Source: Serratia microhaemolytica
Lineage (GTDB): Bacteria; Pseudomonadota; Gammaproteobacteria; Enterobacterales; Enterobacteriaceae
Direction of reading: 5' to 3'
Assembly: GCF_004011885.1 (NCBI RefSeq)
Contig: NZ_SBEF01000010.1
Span: forward strand, 1-64,000
DNA length: 64,000 bases
Part shown: piece by piece, positions 27,651 to 37,284 of the stretch
How the letters are laid out: each line of letters begins with the position of its first letter
How positions within the stretch are numbered: position 1 is the stretch's first letter
The notes under the pieces: model-generated
The model's input: only the letters and a program-made list of their open reading frames with translations
Told to the model about the DNA's origin: nothing
Databases searched by the model: none
Position numbers and translations under genes: made by a program

Positions 27651-28346
27651 CTACTGTTGTATTCCTAAAGCATGGGACCCAGTGACCTGTTCCACCATAT
27701 GCTGTGGCGTCAGTTGTTCCAACTCCAGCAGATCCGAATGCAAACGCCGTTGCAACTCATAATCCTGAAGCATGGCATTGATCCGTTTACGTTGCTCCTG
27801 GACCTGCTGCTGTTGACCATTACTAATCGACAAACTTTGTGCAGGAACGCCTAAACTGACCGGGGAAGCTTGTCCCATAATCGGTATGGTATTAAATGCA
27901 GGAGACTCAAAACCTTGTTCTGTCGCTGCTGGTTGCTTGTAATACTGAACACCAACAATCACAAATAACGAAACACTGGCAGCAACCCCAACTTGCATTA
28001 GTTGACCTATCCAAGGACGAACACGTTGACTCAATGGAAGTCGCACCGTCTCGTTGACTGCCCGCTTGTTAAACTCGCTGTTAGATTGGTTGCTATCCCC
28101 TGGATGAGGCTGTGCTTCAAGTATGCCTGAGGGAATTAAGCGTACTGGCTCTTTTTCTAACGCAGCAGCAACTCGACTAGCAATATCGATATGGATCACA
28201 TCACTACTGTCACCACGCAACACATCACGTATTAAGTGATAACTCTGCCAGCTTTGTTGCAGTGTCCTATCCTTCGCTAACGAAACCAGCAGCTCGTTAT
28301 CGAACATTTCGCCATCCATCAAAGCGGAAAGCTTTTCTCTCTGCAT
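27651..28346 (-). CDS. rseA: RseA, anti-sigma-E factor
   Basis: Single-pass inner-membrane anti-sigma factor that holds sigma-E until DegS and RseP cleave it. The 231-residue product has the cytoplasmic sigma-binding domain (about 1-100; MQREKLSALMDGEMFDNELL), one membrane helix (about 115-135, LMQVGVAASVSLFVIVGVQYY) and a periplasmic part ending in the conserved QQQQVQEQRKRINAMLQDYELQRRLHS (key part QRKRINAMLQDYELQRR). ATG 28346 is preferred over an in-frame start 10 codons earlier because it gives the conserved terminus. It is 30 bases after rpoE. Confidence 0.95.
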   Translation of the reverse strand: MQREKLSALMDGEMFDNELLVSLAKDRTLQQSWQSYHLIRDVLRGDSSDVIHIDIASRVAAALEKEPVRLIPSGILEAQPHPGDSNQSNSEFNKRAVNETVRLPLSQRVRPWIGQLMQVGVAASVSLFVIVGVQYYKQPAATEQGFESPAFNTIPIMGQASPVSLGVPAQSLSISNGQQQQVQEQRKRINAMLQDYELQRRLHSDLLELEQLTPQHMVEQVTGSHALGIQQ

Positions 28347-28376
28347 AGTTAATACCCTTTCAGTGTCCGCTATCAC

Positions 28377-28952
28377 TTAACGCTGGAGCAACGGTTGAAC
28401 TTTATTATCGATAGCTTCCCTAGCACGAAAAATACGCGAACGCACTGTTCCAACGGGGCAATCCATAATTTCGGCTATCTCTTCATAGCTCAGACCATCC
28501 AGCTCTCGCAGGGTGATTGCCACACGCAAATCCTCCGAGAGAGACTCAATAGTCTGAAAAACTATCTGGCTCAGTTCCTCTGACAACATTAAGTTCTCAG
28601 GGTTCGCAATCTCTTTCAAGTTAGTTGCCGTTTCGTGACTCTCCGCATCATTTGCGTCAATATCACTTGACGGAGGGCGGCGCCCCTGAGCTACCAGATA
28701 ATTTTTTGCTGTATTGACCGCAATTCGGTACAACCAAGTGTAAAAAGCACTATCACCACGGAACGACTCCAATGCGCGATAGGCTTTGATGAACGACTCC
28801 TGCACCACATCAGGCACATCCCCCTGTGGCACATAACGGGAAACAAGGCTCGCCACCTTATTCTGATAGCGAACCACAAGTAAATTGAACGATTTCTGAT
28901 CACCATTTTGGGTTCGTTCAACCAAAACCAAATCCGTTAGCTGCTCACTCAT
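28377..28952 (-). CDS. rpoE: RNA polymerase sigma-E factor
   Basis: ECF sigma factor for envelope stress; controls bam genes, chaperones and its own operon. The 191-residue product equals E. coli in length, with region 2 (LVVRYQNKVASLVSRYVP, DVVQESFIKAYRALESF) and region 4 (LRELDGLSYEEIAEIMDCPVGTVRSRI). The frame stays open 33 codons upstream to 29051, but that start would precede the likely transcription start; ATG 28952 gives MSEQLTDLVLVER. First gene of rpoE-rseA-rseB-rseC; the nadB gene that is divergent here in E. coli is absent. Confidence 0.96.
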   Translation of the reverse strand: MSEQLTDLVLVERTQNGDQKSFNLLVVRYQNKVASLVSRYVPQGDVPDVVQESFIKAYRALESFRGDSAFYTWLYRIAVNTAKNYLVAQGRRPPSSDIDANDAESHETATNLKEIANPENLMLSEELSQIVFQTIESLSEDLRVAITLRELDGLSYEEIAEIMDCPVGTVRSRIFRAREAIDNKVQPLLQR

Positions 28953-29040
28953 CCGAGGTAAATTCTCCTCAAGCTCATTTAGACGTGCAAAATTACCATC
29001 CCGCCAGTCATACACAATTATTTCCTGAGCAAGCACTCGC

Positions 29041-29068
29041 TTGGAGTTCACACAGAACGTAAAGTTCC
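29041..29068 (-). promoter_or_regulatory. Sigma-E autoregulated promoter of rpoE
   Basis: On the minus strand GGAACTT (29062-29068), a 16-bp spacer and TCCAA (29041-29045) match the sigma-E consensus GGAACTT-N16-TCNAA. The implied start, near 29034, gives a leader of about 80 bases before ATG 28952. Confidence 0.85.
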
Positions 29069-29251
29069 ATGTGCAGGCTTATTTTTTCTCACTGCTCGTC
29101 AGAGCAATTTCAGGCTACTACCTAAGGGCAACGCATTCATCCAACACCACGGTGAGTCAGCATGGTTGACTCACCAAGCAATCAGGAAAGTAAAAACCAC
29201 TCTTGTCAATAAAGCAAGCATCGCTCCCGTTTTGCCCAACAAAGTTATCAT
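29069..29251. other. Short region where nadB is expected
   Basis: In E. coli nadB is divergent from rpoE between rpoE and trmN6. Here the whole gap is under 200 bases and I see no nadB fragment. It has a 9-bp perfect hairpin, GGTGAGTCA/TGACTCACC (29151-29175), possibly a terminator of trmN6 without T-run. Confidence 0.55.
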
Positions 29252-29998
29252 TCAATAATGCAGATAAAAATCACCAATTAACTGGCAGAACTGGGCCGAG
29301 TAACCACCTTCTGTATTTTTTATCACCAGATGTGCCTGTTGTTCTGGCTGCTTCTGCCGCGTTAGTGTCAATATCATACGATGGTTTGCAGTATCGTCTC
29401 GATCACTGATAGTTAACCGATGTGCGCTATACCAACCTTGTTGCCGTGCTTGTTGCTGAAAATTCTCACCAACACGATAAGGCAGAATAAGACAAAAGCG
29501 CCCATCATCACTAATCAGCCGCTGCGCGCAATCAAGCAATCCACGGTGCGTCAGTTTTTGTGTGTAACGCGCATCAGCACGTGCACTGTCACGGCAGGCA
29601 ACTGCCGGTTCAAAATAAGGGGGGTTGCTGACAATCAAGTCATAACTATCATCGTTCGGTGCAACAAAGTGATGGATATCCTGATGATGGACCGTCACTT
29701 TCTCCGGCCACGGCGAAGCGCGCACATTATCTCTCGCTTGTATCGCTGCCGCTTCATCCAGTTCTACCGCATCGATAAAGACATCAGTTGCTGTGCGTTG
29801 GGCAATCATCAATGCAATCAACCCACTGCCACAACCAATATCCAATACCCGCTGAGTACGTTCAATATTTACCCAAGCACCCAATATTACCCCATCAGTA
29901 CCCACTTTCATTGCACAACGATCATGGGCAATGAAAAACTGTTTGAAGGTAAATCCGCCACGACGCAGCGGAGTTTCTGTTTTAGGCTTATCATTCAC
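29252..29998 (-). CDS. trmN6: tRNA1(Val) A37 N6-methyltransferase
   Basis: Methylates N6 of A37 in tRNA1(Val) (E. coli YfiC). The 248-residue Rossmann-fold enzyme has the AdoMet motif DIGCGSGLIALMIA and the adenine N6 catalytic motif NPPY (in LIVSNPPYF). The opening RRGGFTFKQFFIAHDRCAMKVGTDGV fits the family (key part FKQFFIAHDRCAMKVGTD). The frame can start at several near-cognate codons; GTG 29998, preceded by GGTG, is my choice, and 30010 (TTG) is the alternative. Confidence 0.92.
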   Translation of the reverse strand: MNDKPKTETPLRRGGFTFKQFFIAHDRCAMKVGTDGVILGAWVNIERTQRVLDIGCGSGLIALMIAQRTATDVFIDAVELDEAAAIQARDNVRASPWPEKVTVHHQDIHHFVAPNDDSYDLIVSNPPYFEPAVACRDSARADARYTQKLTHRGLLDCAQRLISDDGRFCLILPYRVGENFQQQARQQGWYSAHRLTISDRDDTANHRMILTLTRQKQPEQQAHLVIKNTEGGYSAQFCQLIGDFYLHY

Positions 29999-30129
29999 AA
30001 CATTCACCAAAAGAAAAAGTGGCTCTCAGCTCAGCGCTTATCCATCAGCCTAACAGATAGGTTGACGCTAAAAAAGGTGAACCTCAGCGCTAACCCGTTT
30101 ATAATCTGCGCCCCAAGCAGAGGTAGCAC

Positions 30130-31446
30130 ATGACAATAACCCGTTTTTCTGAACTTGAACTCGATGAACGCCTACTCACCGCATTAAGTGAGAAAGGTTA
30201 CCTTCGGCCCACGGCCATCCAGGCTACCGCTATCCCACCCGCGATGGATGGTCGTGATGTGTTAGGTTCAGCGCCAACTGGCACTGGTAAAACCGCCGCA
30301 TTCTTGCTACCCGTATTACAGCATCTGCTCGACTTTCCACGTAAAAAATCTGGCCCACCACGGGTGCTGATCCTTACTCCAACCCGTGAGTTGGCGATGC
30401 AGGTAGCAGAACAGGCTCGAGAGCTCGCTGCACATACCTCGCTAGACATCGCCACCATCACTGGCGGCGTTGCCTATATGAATCACGCAGAAGTTTTCAG
30501 TGAAAATCAGGATCTGGTGGTCGCTACCACCGGGCGGCTATTGCAATATATCCGCGAGGAAAATTTCGATTGCCGTGCAGTCGAAACGCTGATCCTCGAT
30601 GAAGCTGACCGCATGCTTGATATGGGTTTTTCACAAGATATCGAAACCATCTCGGCTGAAACCCGCTGGCGTAACCAGACTCTGCTGTTCTCAGCCACGT
30701 TAGAAGGCGATGCGATTCGGGATTTCGCTGAACGGATCTTAAATGATCCCGTAGAAGTTGAAGCTGACCCATCACGGCGCGAACGCAAAAAAATCCACCA
30801 GTGGTACTACCGTGCTGATGACTTAAAGCACAAGACTGCACTATTGATTCATCTGCTACAGCAGCCTGACGTACAAAAATCGGTCATCTTTGTGCGTAAA
30901 CGCGAACGGGTACATGAGTTGGCGACTTGGTTACGTGAAGCCAATATCGCCAGTTGCCACCTTGAAGGTGAAATGGTGCAAGCCAAACGTAATGAGGCAA
31001 TCAAACGTATGCTAGATGGACGGGTTAATGTCCTGATTGCAACCGATGTCGCTGCACGTGGCCTCGATATTCTCGATATCACACATGTGTTCAACTTTGA
31101 TATGCCAATAACTGCCGATACTTATCTGCATCGCATCGGAAGAACTGGACGTGCCGGACGTAAAGGAACCGCTATCTCCCTGGTTGAGGCGCACGATCAT
31201 CTGCTATTAGGCAAAGTGAGCCGTTACCTCAATGAGCCATTAAAAGCGCGTGTTATTGATTCTCTACGCCCAATCACCAAGCCACCCAGCGAAAAAAACA
31301 ACGGAAAACCTTCGAAAAAAGTACTGGCGAAACGCGCAGAAGAGAAGCTGAAGAATAAGCCGAAAGTAAAAGCAAAGTTACGTCAGCGCGACGTAAAAAA
31401 TGTCGGTAAGCGCCGTAAACCAGCAGCAAAAGCTCACAGCGACTGA
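30130..31446 (+). CDS. srmB: DEAD-box RNA helicase SrmB
   Basis: ATP-dependent RNA helicase for early 50S assembly, particularly in the cold. The 438-residue product has the Q motif region, motif I APTGTGKTAAF (near 50), PTRELAMQ, DEAD (in LILDEADRMLDMGF), SAT, and motif VI HRIGRTGRAGR. A basic tail (about 390-438, rich in Lys/Arg) matches the SrmB RNA-binding extension. Divergent from trmN6 and convergent with grcA, with a terminator between. Confidence 0.96.
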   Translation: MTITRFSELELDERLLTALSEKGYLRPTAIQATAIPPAMDGRDVLGSAPTGTGKTAAFLLPVLQHLLDFPRKKSGPPRVLILTPTRELAMQVAEQARELAAHTSLDIATITGGVAYMNHAEVFSENQDLVVATTGRLLQYIREENFDCRAVETLILDEADRMLDMGFSQDIETISAETRWRNQTLLFSATLEGDAIRDFAERILNDPVEVEADPSRRERKKIHQWYYRADDLKHKTALLIHLLQQPDVQKSVIFVRKRERVHELATWLREANIASCHLEGEMVQAKRNEAIKRMLDGRVNVLIATDVAARGLDILDITHVFNFDMPITADTYLHRIGRTGRAGRKGTAISLVEAHDHLLLGKVSRYLNEPLKARVIDSLRPITKPPSEKNNGKPSKKVLAKRAEEKLKNKPKVKAKLRQRDVKNVGKRRKPAAKAHSD

Positions 31447-31457
31447 TTGCAAATAAA

Positions 31458-31489
31458 AAGCCCCCAGACTTCAAGTCGCCAGGGGGCTT
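31458..31489. terminator. Terminator between srmB and grcA
   Basis: Arms AAGCCCCC (31458-31465) and GGGGGCTT (31482-31489) 12 bases after the srmB stop. The A-rich stretch before the 5' arm gives a T-run on the minus strand, so it may serve grcA as well. Confidence 0.8.
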
Positions 31490-31532
31490 CACCTAACCAA
31501 AGCAGTGCTGTTGCTGGCAATGCCGGTGATCG

Positions 31533-31916
31533 CTACAAACTTTCAGTAAAAGTACGAGCGATAACATCACGCTGCTGTTCTGGTGTCAGTGAGTTAAAGC
31601 GCACTGCATAGCCAGAAACACGGATCGTCAACTGCGGGTATTTTTCTGGATTCTTCACGGCGTCTTCCAACGTTTCACGCCGCAGCACATTTACATTCAG
31701 GTGCTGACCACCTTCTACACGCACAGTGGGTTTCACTTCCATGGGCACTTCGCGATACTCGAACTGCCCCAGTTGTTCTACTGGAACGATTTGATCTTCT
31801 TGATACTCGGCTTTCGCACAGACACAACGTGCTTCGGACTTCTCTTCATCCAGCAACCAGAATGAGTTCACCAGTGCCTGATTGTTTGCCTTAGTGATTT
31901 GGATACCTGTAATCAT
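31533..31916 (-). CDS. grcA: Autonomous glycyl radical cofactor GrcA (YfiD)
   Basis: Spare glycyl-radical domain that replaces the damaged C-terminal part of pyruvate formate-lyase, keeping it active after oxygen stress or at acid pH. The 127-residue product ends with the glycyl-radical motif [16 protein letters not shown], preceded by [19 protein letters not shown]. Nearly identical to E. coli in the C-terminal half. The promoter upstream has two FNR sites. Confidence 0.96.
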   Translation of the reverse strand: MITGIQITKANNQALVNSFWLLDEEKSEARCVCAKAEYQEDQIVPVEQLGQFEYREVPMEVKPTVRVEGGQHLNVNVLRRETLEDAVKNPEKYPQLTIRVSGYAVRFNSLTPEQQRDVIARTFTESL

Positions 31917-32026
31917 ATTATTGCCTCCATATCGGGGAGAAAAATTTTATCTCGCTGAAACTCAGCCACGATACCGACTGTTTTATTTGCCAAAATCGGT
32001 TATTTGGTAAAACCAATGCTACCTTA

Positions 32027-32126
32027 TTGTCCTGTATACCAGCCCAAGGGAAGACGTTCTTTGATACAAATCAATTTCCCCAAGGTGCCGCAAAATCACC
32101 AAACCATAAAATAATGTTTTAAATCA
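32027..32126 (-). promoter_or_regulatory. grcA promoter with tandem FNR sites
   Basis: On the minus strand an extended -10 TGGTATACA puts TATACA at 32033-32038 and a start near 32027. A perfect FNR box TTGAT-ACAA-ATCAA (32061-32074) is centred about 40.5 bp upstream of that start, class II position. A weaker site ATGTT-TTAA-ATCAA (32113-32126) lies 52 bp further up. E. coli yfiD has FNR sites at -40.5 and -93.5, the same geometry. Confidence 0.85.
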
Positions 32127-32474
32127 ATTTTACTCATTTTTCGCTACAAATTATTTTTGTAAATTTTCAAAATTTTTTGCACTGATGCGTGAAATAGCAG
32201 AACACTATTTCACTGTAATGCAGCACACGGTAAGCTATAGCCACTCAGAGCAGAGCCTGACTTTTAATATAGCCCGCCGTTACCGTGCCAGACAGTCAGC
32301 CATCTAATCAGATCAATGCTAAACAATCGATAACGGTAATTTGTACGGTTCGACCCTCTCTCTACCCTCGACAAGTCGATCAATGTGTTGGCTGAATTGA
32401 GTTTTATATAGAGGCAGTTCTGGCTACCCTGAGTACAACACTGCATCCTTTATCACACTACAAGGAGAACGTTG
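32127..32474. other. Upstream region between grcA and ung
   Basis: About 350 bases, very A/T-rich near the FNR sites, with no gene. It should contain the ung promoter toward the right end; I see no strong match to consensus. Confidence 0.4.
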
Positions 32475-33152
32475 ATGTCTGATTCGTTAACGTGGCACGA
32501 CGTCATTGGTACCGAAAAAAAGCAGCCCTACTTTCTCGAAACGCTCGCCTTCGTTGCAGCCGAACGCCAAACGGGCAAAACCATCTACCCACCCGCTCAA
32601 GATGTCTTTAATGCCTTTCGTTTTACTGAATTCACTGATGTCAAAGTAGTGATTTTAGGCCAGGACCCTTATCATGGCCCCAATCAGGCACATGGTCTGT
32701 CGTTTTCCGTTCGGCCTACTGTTCCGCCGCCACCGTCACTGGTGAATATGTATAAAGAGCTAGCGACCGATATCCCCGGTTTCGAACGGCCAACACACGG
32801 TTATCTAAAAAGTTGGGCAGAACAGGGCGTGTTACTGCTTAATACCGTACTAACAGTAGAAGGGGGAAGAGCACACTCTCATGCTAATTTAGGTTGGGAG
32901 ACATTTACCGATCGTGTGATCGCCGCATTGAATCAGCATCGTAATGGATTGGTTTTTCTACTTTGGGGCAGTCATGCACAGAAAAAAGGGGCATTTATTG
33001 ATCAAAAACGGCACCACGTACTAAAAGCACCACACCCTTCACCGCTCTCGGCTCATCGTGGTTTCTTTGGCTGCCGTCATTTCTCACAAACCAATCAATT
33101 TCTCGCGCAACAGGGCCTATCGCCTATTGATTGGTCACCTCGTTTGCCATAA
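32475..33152 (+). CDS. ung: Uracil-DNA glycosylase
   Basis: Removes uracil from DNA, starting base-excision repair. The 225-residue product has the water-activating motif GQDPYHGP with catalytic Asp (near 61-68) and the DNA-intercalation loop [10 protein letters not shown] with the conserved His (near 187). The frame opens one codon earlier at TTG, but ATG 32475 after AAGGAG is the natural start. Convergent with grpE. Confidence 0.97.
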   Translation: MSDSLTWHDVIGTEKKQPYFLETLAFVAAERQTGKTIYPPAQDVFNAFRFTEFTDVKVVILGQDPYHGPNQAHGLSFSVRPTVPPPPSLVNMYKELATDIPGFERPTHGYLKSWAEQGVLLLNTVLTVEGGRAHSHANLGWETFTDRVIAALNQHRNGLVFLLWGSHAQKKGAFIDQKRHHVLKAPHPSPLSAHRGFFGCRHFSQTNQFLAQQGLSPIDWSPRLP

Positions 33153-33162
33153 GTGTTTAAAA

Positions 33163-33192
33163 ACCGAACCCCTGGTAGTTAAGAGGTTCGGT
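33163..33192. terminator. Terminator between ung and grpE
   Basis: Arms ACCGAACC (33163-33170) and GGTTCGGT (33185-33192). On the minus strand the stem is followed by TTTTT, so it is an intrinsic terminator for grpE and may also stop ung. Confidence 0.8.
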
Positions 33193-33207
33193 GATCAGCA
33201 ATAGCAC

Positions 33208-33795
33208 TTATTCAGATTTAGCTTTCGAAACCGCAACCATCGCTGGTCTGAGTAAGCGTCCATTAAGTGTGTAGCCTTTTTGCATCACCATCATCACCTG
33301 ATTCGGTTGATGCTCCGGTGACTCAATCAAACTCATCGCTTGATGAAGATCCGGATTGAACGGTACTAACGTTTCACCAACCACTTCAATACCGTGTTTG
33401 CGCACCGCATCAAGCAAAGATTTCAGTGTCAGCTCAATCCCTTCCACCATTGAAACCAATTCAGGATTTGCTTTATCAACCAATTCCAGCGCCCGCTCCA
33501 GGTTATCGATCACTGGCAGCAAATCAGCAGAAAAGCGTTCCAGTGCAAACTTATGTGCTTTCTCAACATCCAGTTCACATCTACGACGAACGTTTTCCAC
33601 TTCGGCCTTGGCCCGTAGCAAGCTATCACGCTCATTTTGTTGCGCTTTAGCCAACTCGGCCTCTAATTCGGCAATCCGTTGATTGAGAGACTCGACACTT
33701 TCCACCACCTCTGGCACGCTCTCTTCACATTGTGTTTGCTGCTGTATTTCTTCCGAGACTGGCTCGTTAGGCGTATTTTGTCCTGTGCTACTCAT
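33208..33795 (-). CDS. grpE: GrpE, nucleotide exchange factor of DnaK
   Basis: Cochaperone that releases ADP from DnaK and senses heat through its long helix. The 195-residue product has an acidic N-terminal part (about 1-40), a long coiled coil ([20 protein letters not shown] onward), the conserved [28 protein letters not shown] core (key part [19 protein letters not shown]) and the C-terminal beta domain with [17 protein letters not shown] sigma-32 promoter precedes it. It overlaps no other gene but is divergent from nadK by 124 bases. Confidence 0.97.
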   Translation of the reverse strand: MSSTGQNTPNEPVSEEIQQQTQCEESVPEVVESVESLNQRIAELEAELAKAQQNERDSLLRAKAEVENVRRRCELDVEKAHKFALERFSADLLPVIDNLERALELVDKANPELVSMVEGIELTLKSLLDAVRKHGIEVVGETLVPFNPDLHQAMSLIESPEHQPNQVMMVMQKGYTLNGRLLRPAMVAVSKAKSE

Positions 33796-33837
33796 TAATA
33801 TCTCCGCATTTTCACATTAACCTCGCAACTTCGCTTA

Positions 33838-33865
33838 TTATGGGGATCAATACTTGAGTTTCAAG
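33838..33865 (-). promoter_or_regulatory. Sigma-32 promoter of grpE
   Basis: On the minus strand a perfect -35 CTTGAAA (33859-33865), a 13-bp spacer and a -10 CCCCATAA (33838-33845). This is close to the E. coli grpE promoter. Confidence 0.9.
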
Positions 33866-33919
33866 TCAACCGGTTGCAATGTGGGGCATAAACCTGCTTC
33901 GGTAAGGAAAATCACTACC

Positions 33920-34798
33920 ATGAATAAAAAGTTTACATGCATTGGTATCGTTGGCCATCCACGCCACCCTTCGGCGTTAGCTACACATGAAATGCTATTC
34001 TACTGGCTCACTTCGCGCGGTTATAACGTGATTGTTGAGCGCCAGATTGCTCTCGCACTCAATCTGACTGAAGCCCTCACTGCCAGCTTATCGGAAATTG
34101 GTCAGCGAGCTGATCTTGCTGTCGTTGTCGGTGGTGATGGTAACATGCTGGGTAGTGCACGCACCTTGGCACGTTATCCGATCAAAGTGATCGGTGTTAA
34201 TCGTGGTAACCTTGGTTTTCTGACAGATCTCGACCCTGATAACGCGTTACAGCAACTCGCTGAGGTATTGGAAGGTGAATATATTGATGAGCAGCGCTTT
34301 CTATTAGAAGCCGTAGTACATAAACAGCAACAGCCGTGTCACTCTAGTACCGCAATTAATGAAGTGGTTCTACACCCTGGCAAAGTAGCACACATGATCG
34401 AGTTTGAAGTCTATATTGATGATCGCTTTGCTTTCTCACAGCGTTCAGACGGTCTGATCATTGCAACTCCTACCGGATCCACCGCTTATTCACTATCTGC
34501 TGGAGGCCCAATCCTGACACCTTCTCTAGATGCAATCGCTCTGGTGCCCATGTTCCCACATACCCTCTCGGCTCGGCCCCTAGTGATTAACAGTAGCAGC
34601 ACTATTCGCCTCAAGTTTGCCCAAACCGGTAACCCACTGGAGATCAGTTGTGATAGCCAGATCGCACTGCCGATCCAAGACGGAGAAGAAGTACTGATCA
34701 GGCGCAGCGAGTTTCAACTCAATCTAATCCACCCAAAAGATTATAGTTATTTCAATACATTAAGCACAAAATTGGCATGGTCAAAAAAATTGTTCTAA
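33920..34798 (+). CDS. nadK: NAD kinase
   Basis: Phosphorylates NAD to NADP, the only source of NADP. The 292-residue product equals E. coli in length, with the GGDG motif in [12 protein letters not shown] (near 69-77), NEVVLHPG, and the conserved [13 protein letters not shown] and catalytic-region [10 protein letters not shown]. The frame extends 22 codons upstream but ATG 33920 starts the conserved [17 protein letters not shown]. It keeps its role although nadB, for de novo NAD synthesis, is missing from its usual place in the window. Confidence 0.97.
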   Translation: MNKKFTCIGIVGHPRHPSALATHEMLFYWLTSRGYNVIVERQIALALNLTEALTASLSEIGQRADLAVVVGGDGNMLGSARTLARYPIKVIGVNRGNLGFLTDLDPDNALQQLAEVLEGEYIDEQRFLLEAVVHKQQQPCHSSTAINEVVLHPGKVAHMIEFEVYIDDRFAFSQRSDGLIIATPTGSTAYSLSAGGPILTPSLDAIALVPMFPHTLSARPLVINSSSTIRLKFAQTGNPLEISCDSQIALPIQDGEEVLIRRSEFQLNLIHPKDYSYFNTLSTKLAWSKKLF

Positions 34799-34813
34799 CA
34801 ATCACTCAGCCTC

Positions 34814-34857
34814 TTTACTGTATATTTATTCAGTATATACTGTATATAACAACAGTT
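34814..34857 (+). promoter_or_regulatory. recN promoter with two LexA boxes
   Basis: -35 TTTACT (34814-34819), a 16-bp spacer and -10 TATACT (34836-34841). Two LexA boxes overlap it: TACTGTATATTTATTCAGTA (34816-34835, one core mismatch) and TACTGTATATAACAACAGTT (34838-34857, perfect CTGT-N8-ACAG). E. coli recN also has more than one box and is among the most strongly SOS-induced genes. Confidence 0.88.
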
Positions 34858-34950
34858 ATATTTACCGACCCACTCTTGGCTGTTCTTTCTGTTCGAGATG
34901 CCATTGGTAAAAGTACAGCTAACGAGTGGCAGTAAAACAGGGAGGCCCTG

Positions 34951-36612
34951 ATGCTTACACAATTAACTATCAGCAACTTTGCCATCGTACGCGAGCTAGA
35001 GATTGACTTTCAAGCCGGAATGACCGTCATCACAGGTGAAACCGGGGCAGGTAAATCGATTGCTATTGATGCACTAGGACTCTGCCTAGGCAATCGGGCC
35101 GATGGTGACTCCGTGCGGCAAGGCGCTTCACGGGCTGATATCTGTGCTCGTTTCTCGTTAGCTGATACCCCATCTGCGCGTAACTGGCTAGAAAAAAACC
35201 AACTTGATGATCACAACGAGTGTCTGCTGCGACGAGTGATCAGCAAAGATGGACGTTCACGTGGGTTTATCAATGGTACCGCTGTACCTATCTCACAACT
35301 GCGCGAATTAGGCCAACAACTGATCCAGATCCACGGTCAGCATGCACACCAATTATTGCTCAAGCCTGAACATCAAAAACAGTTACTTGATGCCTACCTA
35401 GCAGATCCGGCTTTAACTCTTGCCATGCGACAAGCCTATCAACAGTGGCACCAAAGCTGCCGCGCCCTCTCGCAGTATCAACAGCAGACCCTTGAACTGG
35501 ATGCTCGCCAACAGTTACTACAATATCAGTTGAAAGAGTTAAATGAATTTGCCCCGCTCAGTGGTGAGTTTGAACAGAACGATCTTGAGTACAAACGGCT
35601 GTCCAACAGCAATCAACGGTTGGCAATCAGCCAGCAAGCGCTACAACTGCTCACTGAGCATGACCAGCACAATATGCTCAGCCAACTCCATAGCACCAAG
35701 CAACTGCTACTGGAACTCTCAGCAATAGATAACCAATTACTGCCCCTGTTAGAAATGCTAGACGCCGCAGCGATCCAACTCAAAGAAGTCAGTGATGAAC
35801 TGCATCACTACGCAGATCATACCGAGTTTGATCCCAACCGCTTGCATGATCTGGAGCAGCGAGTATCACGACAGATCAATTTGGCACGCAAACATCGTAT
35901 TGCGCCGGAAACCCTGCCGGAACTTCACCAACAATTGCTTGATGAACAAAAACGCATCACACAACGGGAAACACATCATCAGCAACTGCAAACTGATATG
36001 GAGCATTATCACCAACAGGCATTGGCGTTGGCGCAACAGCTACACCAAAAAAGGCAACAATATGGCAATGAACTGGCGGCACTAATCAGTGAAAGTATGC
36101 ACACACTCGCCATGCCACACGGGCAATTCAGCATTCAGCTGAGTTTTGAACCGCAGCATCTCGCCAATGATGGTGCCAGCCGCATTGAGTTTTGTGTCTC
36201 CACCAACCCAGGGCAACCACTGCAACCTTTGGGCAAAGTCGCTTCTGGGGGGGAACTTTCGCGTATTGCACTGGCGATCCAATTAATTAGCGCACGCAAA
36301 ATGGAAACACCCGCCTTGATATTTGATGAAGTTGATGTCGGTATTAGTGGCCCTACTGCCGCAACGGTCGGTCGTCTGCTGCGGCAATTGGGTGACTCAA
36401 CACAAGTCATGTGCGTCACCCACCTACCACAAGTTGCTGGTTGTGGCCACCACCACTTTTTTGTCAGTAAGTCTAGCAACGGTGTAGAAACAGAGACACA
36501 GATGTCAGCCTTGAACAAAACTGCCAGACTACAAGAGTTGGCACGGTTGCTGGGTGGTAATGCTGTAACCAAAAATACGCTGGCAAATGCCAAAGAGTTA
36601 CTAGCAGCTTAA
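34951..36612 (+). CDS. recN: DNA repair protein RecN
   Basis: SMC-like ATPase for double-strand break repair that holds broken ends together. The 553-residue protein has Walker [15 protein letters not shown] (near 30), a long coiled coil rich in Gln and Leu (about 160-380), and the C-terminal signature/Walker B region [12 protein letters not shown] and [14 protein letters not shown]. It follows nadK after 150 bases carrying its own SOS promoter, as in E. coli. Confidence 0.96.
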   Translation: MLTQLTISNFAIVRELEIDFQAGMTVITGETGAGKSIAIDALGLCLGNRADGDSVRQGASRADICARFSLADTPSARNWLEKNQLDDHNECLLRRVISKDGRSRGFINGTAVPISQLRELGQQLIQIHGQHAHQLLLKPEHQKQLLDAYLADPALTLAMRQAYQQWHQSCRALSQYQQQTLELDARQQLLQYQLKELNEFAPLSGEFEQNDLEYKRLSNSNQRLAISQQALQLLTEHDQHNMLSQLHSTKQLLLELSAIDNQLLPLLEMLDAAAIQLKEVSDELHHYADHTEFDPNRLHDLEQRVSRQINLARKHRIAPETLPELHQQLLDEQKRITQRETHHQQLQTDMEHYHQQALALAQQLHQKRQQYGNELAALISESMHTLAMPHGQFSIQLSFEPQHLANDGASRIEFCVSTNPGQPLQPLGKVASGGELSRIALAIQLISARKMETPALIFDEVDVGISGPTAATVGRLLRQLGDSTQVMCVTHLPQVAGCGHHHFFVSKSSNGVETETQMSALNKTARLQELARLLGGNAVTKNTLANAKELLAA

Positions 36613-36760
36613 TCTGGCCACTTGAGGAAATTAGAAGCATTGGCGAACAGCACAGGCTAGATCGGCAGTATATTGGCGCGCTCTTGGCACTATAAAGGTT
36701 TTCAAGCACCGAAAGGTCTATTATCATCTCTATTCTGAGCCCTAATGGAATCTATCGACT

Positions 36761-37099
36761 ATGCGCTGCAAAACGATGGCAATTGCCACCACAGTTTTTA
36801 TGATGTTCACCACCGGTTGTTCTACCCTGGAAAAGGCCGTCTATCGCCCTGACATTAACCAAGGTAACTACCTTACCGCCAGTGATGTGGCAAAAGTTCA
36901 TACCGGAATGACACAACAGCAGGTTGCCTATGTTCTGGGAACACCGATGATGCAAGATCCGTTTGGTACCCAAACTTGGTTCTATGTATTCCGCCAACAG
37001 CCGGGACATAAAACCATTACTCAGCAAACCTTAACACTAACGTTTAATAGCGCAGGTATTCTGACCGATATACAGAATAAACCCGCTCTGGCACAGTAA
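36761..37099 (+). CDS. bamE: BamE (SmpA), outer membrane assembly lipoprotein
   Basis: Small lipoprotein of the BAM complex. The signal peptide ends in TTGC with Cys20 lipidated. The mature 93 residues keep [40 protein letters not shown] and [11 protein letters not shown], the surfaces that bind BamD. Same order after recN as in E. coli, but the genes normally next, ratB-ratA-smpB-ssrA, are absent and yfjD follows in the opposite direction. Confidence 0.96.
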   Translation: MRCKTMAIATTVFMMFTTGCSTLEKAVYRPDINQGNYLTASDVAKVHTGMTQQQVAYVLGTPMMQDPFGTQTWFYVFRQQPGHKTITQQTLTLTFNSAGILTDIQNKPALAQ

Positions 37100-37284
37100 C
37101 CCGTTCTTACTGCTGCCAACCTATCACTGCAAGCTAATCCGTGTATATACTAGAAAAAACCGCCGGTTGTATCAGCAACAGGCGGCATGGATGAGATCTG
37201 ATGCGGTTATTGCGTGTTTAAGCTGTTGTATCGACCATTACTGCAACGACTACGCTCAGTCGCGGCTGGTTTGAATTTTTTAAA

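Noticed and set aside
33854-33919. 22-codon N-terminal extension of nadK
   Set aside because: The frame start lies within the grpE promoter region; the conserved NadK terminus begins at 33920.
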